DNA of 64,000 nt from Megaleporinus macrocephalus (lineage: Eukaryota; Chordata; Actinopteri; Characiformes; Anostomidae). The notes under the pieces are model-generated. The model worked only from the letters and a program-made list of their open reading frames with translations. It did not search any database and was not told the DNA's origin. Shown here one piece after another: positions 13,201 to 26,571 of the stretch (within the stretch, counting starts at the first letter, position 1; each line of letters starts with the position of its first letter). Where the stretch lies: the NCBI GenBank assembly GCA_021613375.1, contig CM038710.1, positions 24,045,667 to 24,109,666 on the forward strand, written 5' to 3'. Made by a program: the position numbers and the translations under genes.

Positions 13201-16091
13201 AAATATTAACTTCATGTTTGCAAACAGATTCAGACCAAAAACATATACTGCTCAAATGCATTCAAGCCATGTGGGTCAAGTTACACAACAGGCTGTTAGG
13301 TGGCTCCTGTCGCTGGTGGTAGAGACTGTCCTACTGCCTGGCTTCCAGAGCAGCTTTAATGGAATCCACTGCAGGCCCAGCAAAGGGAGGGGAGGAGGAT
13401 TATGTAATCTCTGGCGTGCTGTGCTGAGGTAAATCAAACTGCTCTCTTTTCCTCCCTCCCTCCCTCTCTTCCTCAATCCCCACTGTCTCTGTAACCCAGT
13501 TCTGTCTGCGTAGGCTACGCAGGGCGCTAAGCCTCCCACAGTGTGTCTCGACACCCAATTTGGGCTGGGAAGTATAGTGTCAATGTCAAGTTTACAGATC
13601 TGCCCTAGTGGAACGCTCTCTGATCTTGCATGGAAAGGTCATCAGAGCTTAGACACTCCCACAAGCATGAGAAGGGTCACTCCACCAGACAGGACATATT
13701 GCATCCCTTATTCTACATAAAGACACCCGACAGTTCATTTTTGCGCATTAAAAACAAACAAAAAAATGCAAAGTCTTTTAAAATGATTAAAGGATAATCT
13801 TTCACAATTGGAGCCCTAAAGCAACAAAATATTATTGAATTACGTTTTAATCATAAAATATAATTTTTTTTCTTACAGATCATTCACATTGATAATCACT
13901 GTTTTTTATTTGTATGTTTCTATATTTGAAAGATATTTGAAATAATTTCTTTGCATCTCCACATACCAAGTCAGTCCTATTACTTTAAGTGCCTTTGTCT
14001 TTCATAAAAGTGATTCACAGGAATTGGCATCACTTGAACCTGACGTAACTGTAACTTCTTGTTCATTTCTAGTCGTTTTCTAAATATATGCAGCATTATA
14101 GACAGAATTGTCAGTAATTTAACATATAGAATGTATTACTGTATTACATCTCCGACCCAATCCTAACCCTATATCATGGCTTTCAATAAAGTAAACAAAC
14201 AAAAAAAAAAAAAAAACAGCTGACTTAAACTAAACCTATCACAAAGCTCCATCAACATCATCCTATTTTTATTTTAGCATTAAATAGGTTATTATTATAA
14301 AAAAATAATTACTTGGGAAAATGTTTGTTCCTAGAGGATCAATGGACACTTAATGGTTACGGTGCTGAAAAACAAACAAAAACAAGGACCAAAAAATATA
14401 TATCTTTTTGCAAAACAATTAGATAAAAGTAATCAAAGAGAAGAGTGCCTGGTGCTCAAATCTCAATGCAAGAGATTACTTTGTCCACCATACGCAGACT
14501 GTGTAAACAAAATGTCAGAGCTAATGACTATAAAAACATGTGTGGACACGTTCCCCTTTTCAGCCCTTATTACAGAGTAGACGCAGACTGAAAATGAGTT
14601 AGACATAAACATTAGGACACCTACGCTTGCTTTAATACTATTTTATGACTATAAAGTCAGTACAGGGGCCTGAAATAAGATGGCAAGATGTGTTGTGTTA
14701 TCTAGCCTGAGACAAAACTAAATTAATTATTCAGGTCCGCTTTTGCATATAAAGTATTCATGTTTGGTTTATGTAATCTTGAGGCACACTTGACAGATTT
14801 AATGGACGTGTCTGTTCAAGAAAGTGTGGCATAGCTCCTTTCAGAAGCTGCCAGAACAGCATATAAACCTGAGGTTTAGAGCAGACTTACAAATACAGTG
14901 GATAATAACTGTCCATGTTGTATGTGCCAGTCTGTATGGTCTTATTGATAAACTCCTGCAAGGCAGAATTACAACTGTACTGGCAATAGACAGGACTTAA
15001 CACAAACATACTTAACATTAATTTGGTAATATTTACTACTTGATGGACAGTTTCAAATTTCCCCTCACAAAATGTCTACTCCTGTACACACAGAGGGAGA
15101 CAGAACTAAAAGAATATTTAGGAAAATTATTATAACAATGACGCGTGTTATAAATGAAAGGTATAAACATTTAATTTCTAGGGAAACAGCGAAGGTCTAT
15201 GTGGGGAGAAACAAGACGCAGACAGCTGAATAAAAGAGTATTAGAGTAAGAGTAAGAGGACAACTGTGATAATGTGCGTACTAAAGGCCGTGTCGGGACT
15301 TCCAAGTTAGACTATCATTCGGCGTTACATCATGAAATCAGATGTTTCTGCACGACAGTGCCAGATAGGACTCAACCACAGCAAGTCAACGTGCAATGTT
15401 TAACAATTATTCGTTTGTCTGTTTTTCCAGATATTCTGCATGAAGATAAAACGCTACTAGGTTTCTGTGGTGCTCGAGTCAGGCTCGGGTGTAAAAAAGC
15501 TTTTGTCAGTTCAGCAAATGCAACTAAAATCTTTAAAAAATTACACAGGTTCTGAGTAAGTATACCGAAGTACGTTTCACACACAAAAATAATATATTTA
15601 ATAAATCCCTGAAGCTTCTCCATGAAATGATAACAGTTGCCTAGTTATTTACCACTCCCCGCCCCCGTCTCCATTTTTCTCGACCCCCTTTTTCGCCTCG
15701 TTTTGTATCATATTAGCTCCGCCTCCTGCACAACACTAACAGACTATCTAAACTGCGATTGGTTGAGGTCCCGTCAATCATTTTTCGTTGCCACCCCAGC
15801 CACCTTTCTATTGGTCCTCTTGTATGACGCGTCGCATTTTCCCGCCTCGACCCCGCCCTGCCTGCGCGAGGAGGAAATTCCAACTACTGGCGAAGGGAAA
15901 CAAAAGGCGTTGCATAATACAGCCTAAAACCTGGCGACACAAACAGAGCGGCAGAGCGAGCAAAACACCGCACTGCACCGACATCCGCACCGAATCTCGG
16001 TGAATTTCGCAGCAGCGGTATATAAACCAGTCTTACCGTTCAGTCCGGGCTCCTCGTTGTTGTTCTGCTGCGCGGCGGCTGTGGCGGACAT
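7287..16091 (-). CDS. bnip3l: BNIP3-like (Nix) mitophagy receptor, six coding exons
   Basis: The product is an outer-mitochondrial-membrane, BH3-like protein that recruits LC3/GABARAP to clear mitochondria. Coding exons in transcript order are 16091-16037, 11640-11379, 9854-9773, 8462-8356, 7851-7696 and 7335-7287, all with AG/GT borders and matching phases, giving 236 aa (human Nix is 219). Visible features: LIR motif WVEL at residues 21-24; the family hallmark [15 protein letters not shown] at about 82-96; [11 protein letters not shown] at about 159-169; and a C-terminal membrane anchor at about 204-225 with the Ser-His pair and Gly-rich helix used for dimerisation. Human Nix has two serines before the LIR tryptophan; here one is Gly. 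The start is the first ATG before the family-like N-terminus. Position next to ppp2r2a supports bnip3l rather than bnip3. Which teleost duplicate it is cannot be told. Confidence 0.95.
9120..9620 (+). mobile_element. Tc1/mariner transposase relic in bnip3l intron 3
   Basis: The open frame at 9122-9433 contains a block beginning [20 protein letters not shown], clearly homologous to the Tc1-family segment before the second catalytic aspartate. It is followed by a decayed [17 protein letters not shown] block. Just after the stop, another frame reads [10 protein letters not shown], the remnant of the NPIE-LWGDLK region holding the last acidic residue. Several stops and substitutions, including a stop where Trp is usual after VVE, show it is dead. 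It lies opposite to bnip3l, between exons 3 and 4. Downstream AGGGTGTACTTACTTTTTGA fits the 3' part of such elements. Confidence 0.85.
10449..10472. repeat. (TTTA)n microsatellite
   Basis: Five to six TTTA units within bnip3l intron 2. Confidence 0.9.
11641..16036. other. bnip3l intron 1
   Basis: A 4.4-kb first intron. I see no exon, recognisable transposon or RNA gene in it. GC-rich patches occur at about 12870-12920 and 13370-13530, and a promoter-like patch at 15650-15960 is listed separately. A poly-A run lies near 14200. Confidence 0.6.
15650..15960 (-). promoter_or_regulatory. CpG-rich promoter-like patch at the start of bnip3l intron 1
   Basis: Two inverted CCAAT boxes (ATTGG on the plus strand at 15758 and 15810), an E2F-like TTTCCCGCC at about 15838-15846, a GC box CCCCGCCC near 15851 and many CpGs stand out from AT-rich surroundings. 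The patch is 80-380 bases downstream of the coding exon 1 donor in the transcript direction. It may be the downstream half of the bnip3l CpG island or a second promoter. Orientation and activity are inferred only. Confidence 0.45.
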
Positions 16092-16190
16092 GTTGCCTCT
16101 CCAGTCACTCGCGCGCCCTCCTGCCCGCGCTGCCGCGTCGCGAGCCTTCGTGGCCCCACCTGAACTGCAACGTCATCGGTGTTGATGGAA
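16092..16190 (-). promoter_or_regulatory. bnip3l 5' UTR / core promoter region
   Basis: GC- and CpG-rich sequence immediately upstream of the bnip3l ATG, containing GCGCGC, GCCGCG and a CRE half-site (CGTCA on the plus strand near 16171). CpG content falls abruptly beyond 16190. The transcription start cannot be fixed from sequence alone. Confidence 0.5.
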
Positions 16191-16960
16191 TATTTGATTC
16201 AGTTTAACGAACCGACTCAATGATTCGTTGATTCACATATTTTTTTTAGCTTCTCAGTGAGATTTACAAAAATAAGCATAATTCAGTCGATGTTAACAAC
16301 GTCATTCACAGTGGTTTAAAGCGAAATTGTGCAATGTAGAGAAATGAGGATTTATTTACATCGGCGGTGACAGGAAACGGGGAAACATGATGCTTGCAAC
16401 GAAAATATCGGCATTTTATTTACCTCTTTTCCACTAACAGAACGATTGTTTTTTAGCCCATAATCATATATCAGACGTATCATACGTATTTTACATCAAA
16501 CCCGAATTAATACGTTTCATTTACGGTTTAGTTTAGCCGAAATTTGAAATCATGGTGGGATTCCCCTTCAGGCGAATGAGTCCGTCGTCACACCTCTTTG
16601 ATGGAGAAATGCACTAAACACAAACACAAAAGAGAAAAAGGAGCCGTCTGCTGAGAGAGAATACATGAATGAGTTGAATGAATACATTGAATTTTAATTA
16701 TGCCATAATGCAAATGTATACTTTGGTAGGATGAGACTGTGAAAAAGATTTCGACCCCAACACGGACGTAAACATTGTGCTGCAGGAACGCTCGACTAAG
16801 CTGGACTCATGAATGGGTTCAAACGAATGACTCGTTGATTCACTGCGAGACACTGAAACCTCCCCGCTCCAGTATTCAGCTCAGTGTTAGTGGATTCCTG
16901 TCCAGACGCTCGTAAAATAAAACAGCAAAAATCCTCCCGTTTTCACCGCGTCCTTCGATG

Positions 16961-17115
16961 TTAAAAAAGCTGCAAATAAAAATGATGCTCAATACACCCA
17001 AATAATAGAGGACACTGTAAAACACGTACATTTGTTCACACACAAGCTCAGACAGTATTGGACAATTAAGGCCACTGTTAGTTCTGCCTGTTAATTCCGT
17101 CATTATCAGCATATC
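16961..17115 (+). repeat. direct repeat, left copy
   Basis: Shares a long diverged similarity with 18285-18510: a GCTGCAAATAAAA segment, then CAATACACCCAAATAATAG followed by AGGACAcTGTAAAACA, then ACAGTATTGGACAA, GCCACTGTTAGTTC and CATTATCAGCAT, all in the same order and orientation. Confidence 0.85.
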
Positions 17116-18284
17116 GTGTGTTTTTATGATTGTTTTATGATTTTTTTGGCTTTAAACTCTTCAGACGTCTGGTTCCTATCACCACAACTGTTTTTTTTAT
17201 ATCGGAGCACAAAACCACTCTGAATGGCTTTAACATCTATCATTCAATTATTTATTATTATTTTCTAAAAGTTTCCCTAAATTCCCAGTAAAATTACTGT
17301 TCACTAAATACATAAAACACACAAACTGTTATAGGAGTGAAAAGTGTGTTCTGGGCATTGAATTTCACTAATCAAGATGACTTTTATTTTTTGTGCTTTT
17401 TCTAATATCAGCTACACATTAAAAAAAATACAGGGACCATTCAACTGTCCCCTCAACATCAGAACGTTAAAGTTTTCATCCAGAGGTCGTTTGGTCTCAC
17501 AAAGAACTGGCAGAAAAATGATGAAAATTATAGGGCAAGTTTCCAGTCAGAGATGATGCTCACATTCTGTTTTAACCAACAGGTATTGGTTAAAGTCACT
17601 CTTTGAAATACACGTTTGTGCAGTTATGTTGAAATAAAGATTATTTCCCTCTTTACGTACTTGTTTATTTGGGTTATTTTCATTACTATAGGTAACTTAA
17701 CACTAACCTTAAACAACCCTATCCAAATAGAAGGTTTTAATTTGATGCGGTATTGATCGGAAAGAAAGAGCAATAAACCGTTATACATGTTTAAAAATAG
17801 CCTTAAAGCAGCCATGTCTCAATAAAATATCACCCTGTTAACAGAACTGGCTTAGATCTATTTTTGCATAACTCATTTATTGTTTGATGGCTTAAATTAG
17901 AAGCCAATGTTACTGAGCACCATGTATGTAAATGTCCCAGTCTGTGTAAACTCTGTTTGAAATACAAAAAGGAGTGTTCATAAAAATTTTAAAGTAAATT
18001 TTATTTCACACTAGGGTTTTACAACTATAAGGGTGACATGGGACACTATTACTGTTAAGTACGTATGGCAAGTAGCCCTATTTTTCATTGTACAACTAGA
18101 AGCCAAATCCGTTCCTGTCTGGTTCAGTGTGCTCAGTCCGATTTAAAAACACATAGACCCTGAAATCAGCGGCTCTCAGTCAGTGATAAGACTACAATAA
18201 AATGCCCTGAGAAAGTCATTTCAAATGTGTAATTTCATAAAAAAATAACTGTCATTCTTTCTTTACCTTTATAGGAACCACCGT

Positions 18285-18510
18285 GTTAAAAACGCTGCAA
18301 ATAAAATAATTCACAATACACCCAAATAATAGAGGACATTGTAAAACATGTACATGTGTACACACACAAGGCTAGGCAAAAACATCAGCTCCTTTGTCCC
18401 TTTAAAAACAATAAAAAACTACGACTGATATCAGTCACAAAAGTGTACAGTATTGGACAACTTAATGCCACTGTTAGTTCCGCCCAGTAAGGACATTATC
18501 AGCATTATGA
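18285..18510 (+). repeat. direct repeat, right copy with extra internal segment
   Basis: Second copy of the 16961-17115 sequence, 1.3 kb away in the same orientation. It carries about 75 extra bases (around 18370-18448) between the CACACACAAG and CAGTATTGGACAA landmarks. It is either a local duplication or two insertions of one repeat. Confidence 0.85.
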
Positions 18511-19309
18511 GCACAGACACGGCCGCTTGTGGGCCGCACACAAAGAGACTGCATTTATAGACTTGTGCCAAGTACTAAACTGAGCCTGACGAGGGCTGCT
18601 CCCTGCCATTTAAGGCTGCCTGAGCTAAAGACTGAAGACTGATAAGAGAACAAATAGAATTCTTACAAAAACAAGCTAAGTGGGGTCCAGGGGGTTAGAT
18701 CAGAGAATAGGACTTCGGTTTAATAAGCTAACTTGGGGCTCAATTTGAAGTGGCACTGCACTGAAAACTATCTGAAACTGGTGACTACATGATGAACGAA
18801 AGCAGTTTTGTGTTACAATGCAGGTCCAACAGATTCAAGTCCATTCCTTGTAGTCCAAAAGATTAATTCATATTTGTTTAGGATCTGAAAAACGCTTGTG
18901 GTAAGTAAGTTTAATTTTATATGATAGGAAAATTAAATAATTCCATCATGGCACTTTTAACTTATTTTTTTAAGTGCACAGTCGTCTTTGGATGAGAACC
19001 TAAAATGGATGCATCAAAAACTAAGCACAAAAAAACAGGCCAACATACAAAAGAGTGAAGTAAGTAATAAATTGACCACTATATCCATTTAAAATGCCAC
19101 AACCAAATGCACACAGAGGGTTTTCTTTTAGCAGAGGTTTTTTTTAAAGCAAGCATCTTCTCCAAGGCGCTACAGAGGGTAAATGTTAAGACAGTGAGTT
19201 GACTGCAAAACATGTAAACAGTCCTAGCTCCTGACCCGACGTGCACATTTGATGGTAACCACTCAGGCCGGGCCTCTGGAGCCAGAACTAGAGATGAAGC
19301 CATAAAGTC

Positions 19310-22300
19310 CTAGTTCAATTTTTCTTGGAATATATAAAGGTTATTAACGGTTGCCATTGCAATTACGCCATCCTGAGGGTGCCAGCTAGTGTGGAGAATC
19401 TTCCTGCTGAAGTCCAGGCAGTCCACCCCGATCTCATCCTCCTTGCGCCTGCTCCCCGCACACACCCTCCAGGGTCGCAGCGGGCAGCGGGGCGAGCTGC
19501 TCTCCCATGAGGCCTCCAGGGTCACTCCAGGCTGGCCGTCGCGGCCAAACATGCGGAAGAAGTTGTTATAGGAACCCGTCATCACCTCACTGGGGAAGAC
19601 ATGGAGAGAACGGGATAAGAAACCCAAATAAAAACATGTCGATCAACAAATCATTAAATTAAAAAAAAGTTTCTTTTTCTCAATAATTTAAGCATTAGAA
19701 TATAATTCAGAGTAGTTTGAGGTGAAGAGCACCATTTTAGAGTCTAAATGTTTCACAGTGGTTATAGGAACCAGATGTCCCTAGCATTTACCCTTAAAGA
19801 AAATGACATAAAACACATTCTGAGACGAGTTTTTTAGAATATGCAGGGATTTGCATAGAGAAACTGAAACTACTTTTTATTTTTTAAAACATTTATCACC
19901 CCTACCATCATGACACATGAAAACGCATTGTAGATGAATAGTCATTTTAGATCAATAGTACATAAAACAGCTATATACGTTGTATACAGCATGCTCGTGG
20001 CTCCTATACCACCACTGTAAAGAGGTCAGTAGATTTCTCTACAGCTTCCATTTCACTTCAAACCACTCTAATATATATACATATATTGTTTAAATACAGA
20101 CGACTGAAGTCTGCAGAAAAATATCCTAGCATCGCAGCATATTAATGCCCCTATTTTAAAATCAATGTTCACTGTAAACTCCTATGAAGTCTGACTGTTT
20201 CATTTTGCTAGTTTTATTAGTGAAATGGTGTCATTTGTCATTCTTTATTCTTTCCAATATTATCTTTATGCACCTTTATTCAATTTTCTTCCAACATTTA
20301 ATTCAAATTACATTCTGGCTTGTAACTATAATGACTATGTCAAGAGATGGGTGATGCAAATTGAGTCATAAAGGAAATTATGTTCCAGCTATTCAGTTCC
20401 ACTCAAATGCACTACAACAGGAGGCATACAGCGTGACATTTGCCTACACTTCTGTGAGACTGTGTGCACATAGTAGTGCACGCATGTTTCTCTGATTGCA
20501 GAAGGGAAATCACTCTGTCTGTGTGAGATAAAGGCTGCTTCTTTGATAGGGGGGCTCTGCCCTTGCTGTGACGTGTAGTCTGGGCCACTTCTCTGGATTT
20601 CACCACAGTATATGAGCATACTTTCCTCTACTTTAGGCAAATATGGGTTAACATGCCATATTTGGGGCAATTCTGTTAAAGCATTATATAAAATGTGGAT
20701 TAAAAAGTGAGACAAAAGTTCTGTTCAGATCATACTGTCTCTGAAGACACTGAAGAAACCTGTTGTATGTTGTTTTTGTCTGTCAGATGTATCAGATGGC
20801 GTTTACCTATCTTATACTGACAGATATGTTTTCCCTTCCTTTAAAATGAACCCCCTCAAATATGTTTTAAAAACACATTTAGCCAAACCTGAAGAATGAA
20901 CAAACTGCATTTCACATTAATAAAGCATATTTTGCATAATGTTTCACCATGTCTATTATCTTTTTTTAAATTACAAGCAAAGTTTAACTTTACTGATCCA
21001 GAAACCAGGGAAATTAGTAAATCTTGTTGGTTATGCTGCTTGTTATACAAACCTGGGGTTTAAAATAATAATTATACAAACAAATACAGTTTGTGAGCAT
21101 TTTAATTCTTATGCAAACTGGGCAGGACAAGTTTATGTTGTTTTAAGGGGGAAAATATTGTCTGCTGCATGTGATGAAATGCAGGAAAAGCACAGTAGAA
21201 AACTGTAAGAGCAGAGCTGAACTGCATCTTTAAGAACAGCATCTTGGGAAGAAAAGGAGCCCTAGCCCTAGAGTTGGGAAATATTGTAATTTGCTTCAAT
21301 TAGAGCCCTTATACTGAAGTAATTGCCTTATGTTACTACCCCCATGAATGTCTAAATGGCCAGCAAAAGATAAAGCAATGGCATTACATAGGAAATTTAA
21401 TAGGTACAGCTTTTAACAATAACAACTGTGCTTATACTTTTTTGAGAGGTTTATACTCATATGATTGCTATTTGTGCTGTTTATTCAGTTTCACTCTGCT
21501 GTAGCAACTGCTGAAACGTAAAGATTGTTCCAAAACACTGCAGAAACATTTAATAGGTCATAAGCAAACATTCAGTGACTAATGTAAAACTGTAAGGAAT
21601 TACACATCTATTCCCCAACCAGATGTTTTGCTCATAATCTGTAAATACAGAGGTGGCATGAAACGTAAGGTGGATATTATCACGTTTGAGTTTTAGATTT
21701 GCAATTGTAATATCAGAATATCACAAACGTCAGATTATACTACTGAATGTGAACCAAGTCCCATTTCAGTATATCTTACCTGTCATCCTGGCTCCAGCAG
21801 CATTCAAACTTATCAAAGATGCAGTCATTCTCATAGAGAGAACACAGCTTACTCCTGAGGTACTCATGGACCTACGAATATTAAAAACATCACCTTTAGA
21901 ATCTAGTCAGATGAACTGCAGGTAGTCTATTCCTAATGGGATGTTTTTGCTCTAAAAGCATACAAGAGAACAGAGCACATCTTGACCACTAAGACACAGC
22001 TTGCCAGCTCCCCCTTGTGGTGATAAATCGGACAAACTGCCTCGTTTCCATTGAGGAATAAACCACACCACATTTCTCAACATGCACTTACTTATAACTT
22101 TGTCAATGAATGTCATCTATAAACTCTTTCCAGATACAGAAAAGCCTTAGAACATTTATCAACATTCACTGGCTTTCCTACTTTTCTGCTAAATTTAATT
22201 TCACCCTGCATCTAACAAGCTGCTCCCTCTCCTCCACCCCGACTTACAGATAGTGGTTGAACAAGACTCTGCAGGATCTCTCCAGGTCCAGGGTTTGTGA

Positions 22301-23990
22301 TCACTGTATTAAAAACAGATAGCTACAGTTTCTTACATTACTTATTGTGCCACTCTGCTACAACTGCAACCCTGATGCCAATCTAAGCTTCTTTAGTAAC
22401 TGTAGTCTCAACTGTAGTTAAATCTGTAGTTTCTTTGAATTTCCCTATTCTTTGATTTGACCCACCAAGGTCACTGGAACATGCTGATTAGCCTATTTTA
22501 TTTTACACAGGCTTGCTGCTAGCGCAATGCTGGACTGAATATAAGCAAAAAATAATCTTGCTAAACACTTAACGTTTCATTTAAACATTGTGACACTGAT
22601 TTAGCAATAAAATTTAGAAACCTTCTAATAAATCTTGATACATAACACAAAACTGGACAGTCACTTTGACCCACCTGATAAGTCTCCACAGGTCGGCTCT
22701 CCATGTTAAGGTCCCAGATCTTGACCGTTAGGTAGTCACGGGTCATCATATAGCGGCCACTGTGACTGAACTTGACATCCGAGACAGAGGAGATGATTTC
22801 AGAAAAGAAGGAGCGGGCGCTAGGAACCTCGGGCTCCTCAAACACTGGAGATGGAGAGGCACAAGTCACTAAATGGCTTTAAACCAAAAGCAAAAGGCTT
22901 GATTCATAATTGCAACCTGCAATGCTGCAGGACTCCTGTCTGGAAAAGAAAAGAGGCTAAAATAGTTTACCTACTATTACTTACAAGACCACGCAAATAT
23001 ACGCCCTTGTTAGAGCTACAAATAGCAAATAATTTCGTTATTTGTGGATAAGTGCTTTGATTGCTTTCACAACTCTGAGCAAATGGAAGTCCCTCAAATT
23101 ATATAAGCCTTAAAGTGACTAACAAGCGAAAAAAAAAACATAATCTTGTTAACATCCCTGTTTTCCTAATTTACTGTATCAAAAATAAATAAAATCTTGT
23201 GTTCCTGTAATACTTCATCAGTACCTAGTAGCTTTGGCCCACCTGTGAATCATCTCAAATCCCACTACCTGATGAAGTATTACATATTAGCATCTATAGA
23301 AATGTCCAAAAGTACAGGTGAAGTTTAAAGATTCCTGTTATTACTGTTTTTAGCTTTGCAGCATACGTTTTACATAAAACACCATGATATAAAGACTATA
23401 AGGCTACATAAGTAAGTCTGTTACTGATGACTAAACAGCTCAAAGATGAAGACCAAGTTTGATATGATTTAGGCATCCAGTTTTCATAAAAGTTAAAGGA
23501 TGTGGTACAAGCTCCCAATATCCCATTACTCATTAGCTACATTAGACTTATAACTCCAGTGCAAACAGACAAAAGTAAACAGAGGCTAAACACGTCTAAG
23601 CTGGTCAAATACATCTGCGCACAGGGGAGAACTGCGCAAATTATTATTATTTTTCTCATTAACTAGGCTTGTTTAAAAATTGGGCTTTAGGATCAGTGTC
23701 TAAGCATAAAGTAACTCTTACGTTTTGAGTGCTGATCACACAGTGCAGCTGCTCTCATGTCACACAGGCGAACAGAGCCCTTGCTGCTGCCATAGACAAA
23801 GGTGTTGCACTGTAGAGGGTGGAACTCTGAGGCTGTGATCACTTCAGTCAGCTCTTCCATGTTTGCCGGCTTGATGTCCACAATATCTGAGAGAAATCAA
23901 TGGTTAAAGGGCTAAACACAGAATGAAGAACGGATAGTAGCACCTTCTACTAACAATCCAACCATGGGTCAGTTTTAGGCTGCGGGTGAG

Positions 23991-24060
<70 letters not shown>

Positions 24061-26526
24061 TATAAGGGAGGATACTGAAGCTTCGGTCTGTAAAGTCAAG
24101 ATGCCACAGGTTGATTCGTAGATCATCTGCAGACAGGTAGGTCTCGTTATCACTGTTGACTGAAATAGAATTGATGTGATAGGTGTGTGCATTGGCGTAG
24201 ACTCGCCGAGGACTGGCCTCCACCATCAGATCCATGGGCTGGAACACTGGAACCTGCGTAAGACAAGCTGTGTTACAACTATACATTTCTATTTAAAACA
24301 CGAGGAGCACGTGGAGGAGCACGACCAAGACTTCCAAGTACTACCCTCGAACCTAAATGAGCATCTGTGAGACCACCTTGACAACCGCGACCCTCCCCCC
24401 GAGCCCTCCACCAGCTGTGTGATGCACTGCAGTGACCATGGCTCCACATTACTGTGACAACCTACCAGAGTCTTAGTGAGACACTCAGTCTTCTAGCTGC
24501 TGTCCGTGCTGCACACTGCAGTTACTTTGGAAATTATCTGGTGCTCATAATAATCCGACATAACTGTTTATATAAATTCCACAACCTCTGGAATTAAATG
24601 CAACCACTTCTACAAAGCACATGTTAAATTCTCCTGACCTCAGTTTATAAAGCTGCATTTATCAAATAGTTTGCATTTTTATTATTTTTTTTAATAGTTG
24701 AGAATGACAAAAAAAAAAAAAGAGAGAGAGAATACAACTATGCCAGTTTACAAACCCGTAGTGTAGTAACAGACATAGGATCCTTGTAGCGCCCATCCTC
24801 CTCTTTAAGGTTGTAGCCTTCTGGTCTCTTGTCTCGTTCACTGATTTTCCAAAGCTTAATGGTTTTATCTGTACATTGAGTACAAAGAAATTGTTATAAA
24901 TTACAAAAAAAAAAAAAAAAAAAAAAAACACAAATAAGAATTCAAACATTTTACATAAAAAACTAATCCTGCACTAGACCACTGCTCTGCTGCATGACTA
25001 CTAGTGGTCCACAGTTCTCAGGACAAGGTACATAAACTTAACGTTTTCCCCCTTGTGAATGCACAGTCACGGTTTTGAAAAATGGTCAACAAACATTCTC
25101 CTCTCTCTATTCCACTGGTTTAGAACAAAATACATTGTACCAGAAGTACACAATCATGCAGAAGAACACTGAAGGTATGCAGGGTAAAAACAGTGTTGGT
25201 CTTGTACACACCATTTGTTGACAGCAAAAAGTGAGCAGCATTTTTCTGAGGGAGCCAGCGGATCTTGTTAATCTTCTCCTCAATCTCCAGACTCTTTAGA
25301 TAATCAAACTCTGGTTCATGACTCTGGAAGGTGCTGTAGACGTTGTACTCTCCTCGAGACTGTGGCAGAGTCTTACTCTGAACAAAACAAGATGAGAGTC
25401 ACAGATATCAAACCACTCATCAACCACATACCTCACACAATCACTACCCAATCAGTAGAACACAGATAAGTAGAAATAGCTTTTCACCCCCACGGGCAAT
25501 TAGGTGGTTAATGGAGAGGTCTGCTACCCAACCCGACAAAATATTGGTTTTTCCAGCAAGGCTTTTTATGTAGTTAATTTACCTGCAGAGTTTGGTTCCA
25601 ACCTGCATCTAACATGCAACACTAATGCATCTGATTCAACCACTGATTCAACTACTTCTGAAAAAGTTAATTCGTTGGAATTCAATTTTAAAGGAAGGCA
25701 AACACGACCAGGGTTGGTGAGCACCAGTGTAGAGTTTGTGATTGTATTTTGAGATATGGTAGGAAATGGACTGTCACACTTTCTCTATAGCAAGACAATG
25801 CAAGTGGATGCAGCTGTTGGCGAACAGCATGAGGGGCTTTAACCCCCTGGGGTCGACAGTCCGTACCTCACTCACGTCCAAAGTTATGAGCCTATAAATA
25901 AAAAGCAACCCAGTCAGCCTCTCTTGTCTGACTGGTGGATGCTGTGTTTCGTGTGAAGCTGACCAATGGGCTTTCATGAATGACCCGCCCACACATCAAA
26001 TCCATCAATATTGATCAGAGAGAGACGTACCGGGGAGCAGAAAGTTCACAGCTGCTGAAGCTGCAGCAGCGCTACTGAAAAGCAGGGATGAAGATAGCGG
26101 TGCATCAGAGCCTGAGACTTTGATTTATATGATGAGGAAGAATATGAAAACAATCGGGATCCATTTGAAGATCGCTAAGTGTATTTATAAAAACTTTAGG
26201 ACGTGAGCTAGCTAGCAGGCTAAAGGATGTTCCTGTATGTGAGGAATTGATTTATGAGCGCCATCTTGCTAGGTAGCTAGTTAGGTTACAACAGTCATGA
26301 CCTAATTGATTCGTGTCCCATAGTAAATGCTTACTTTAATATTTAAAAGTTAATTTTCTGCACATTAGTAAATGTTTACTGTATAAATGTTATTTCCTTT
26401 ATTAAAGCTTCACTTACAAATAGCAATACAGTTTATGACCACTGGTGGATTACGCCATACATATCATACTGTTATATTCAAATGAGACTGTATTTTGTTT
26501 CCTTCAGAATTTTATTTATTTATTTA

Positions 26527-26571
<45 letters not shown>

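Larger units (their letters stand above)
16190..19309. other. spacer between ppp2r2a and bnip3l
   Basis: About 3.1 kb between the ppp2r2a stop codon (19310) and bnip3l exon 1, both transcribed leftwards. It should include the ppp2r2a 3' UTR at its right end. It holds a pair of diverged direct repeats, listed separately. I see no other gene. Confidence 0.6.
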
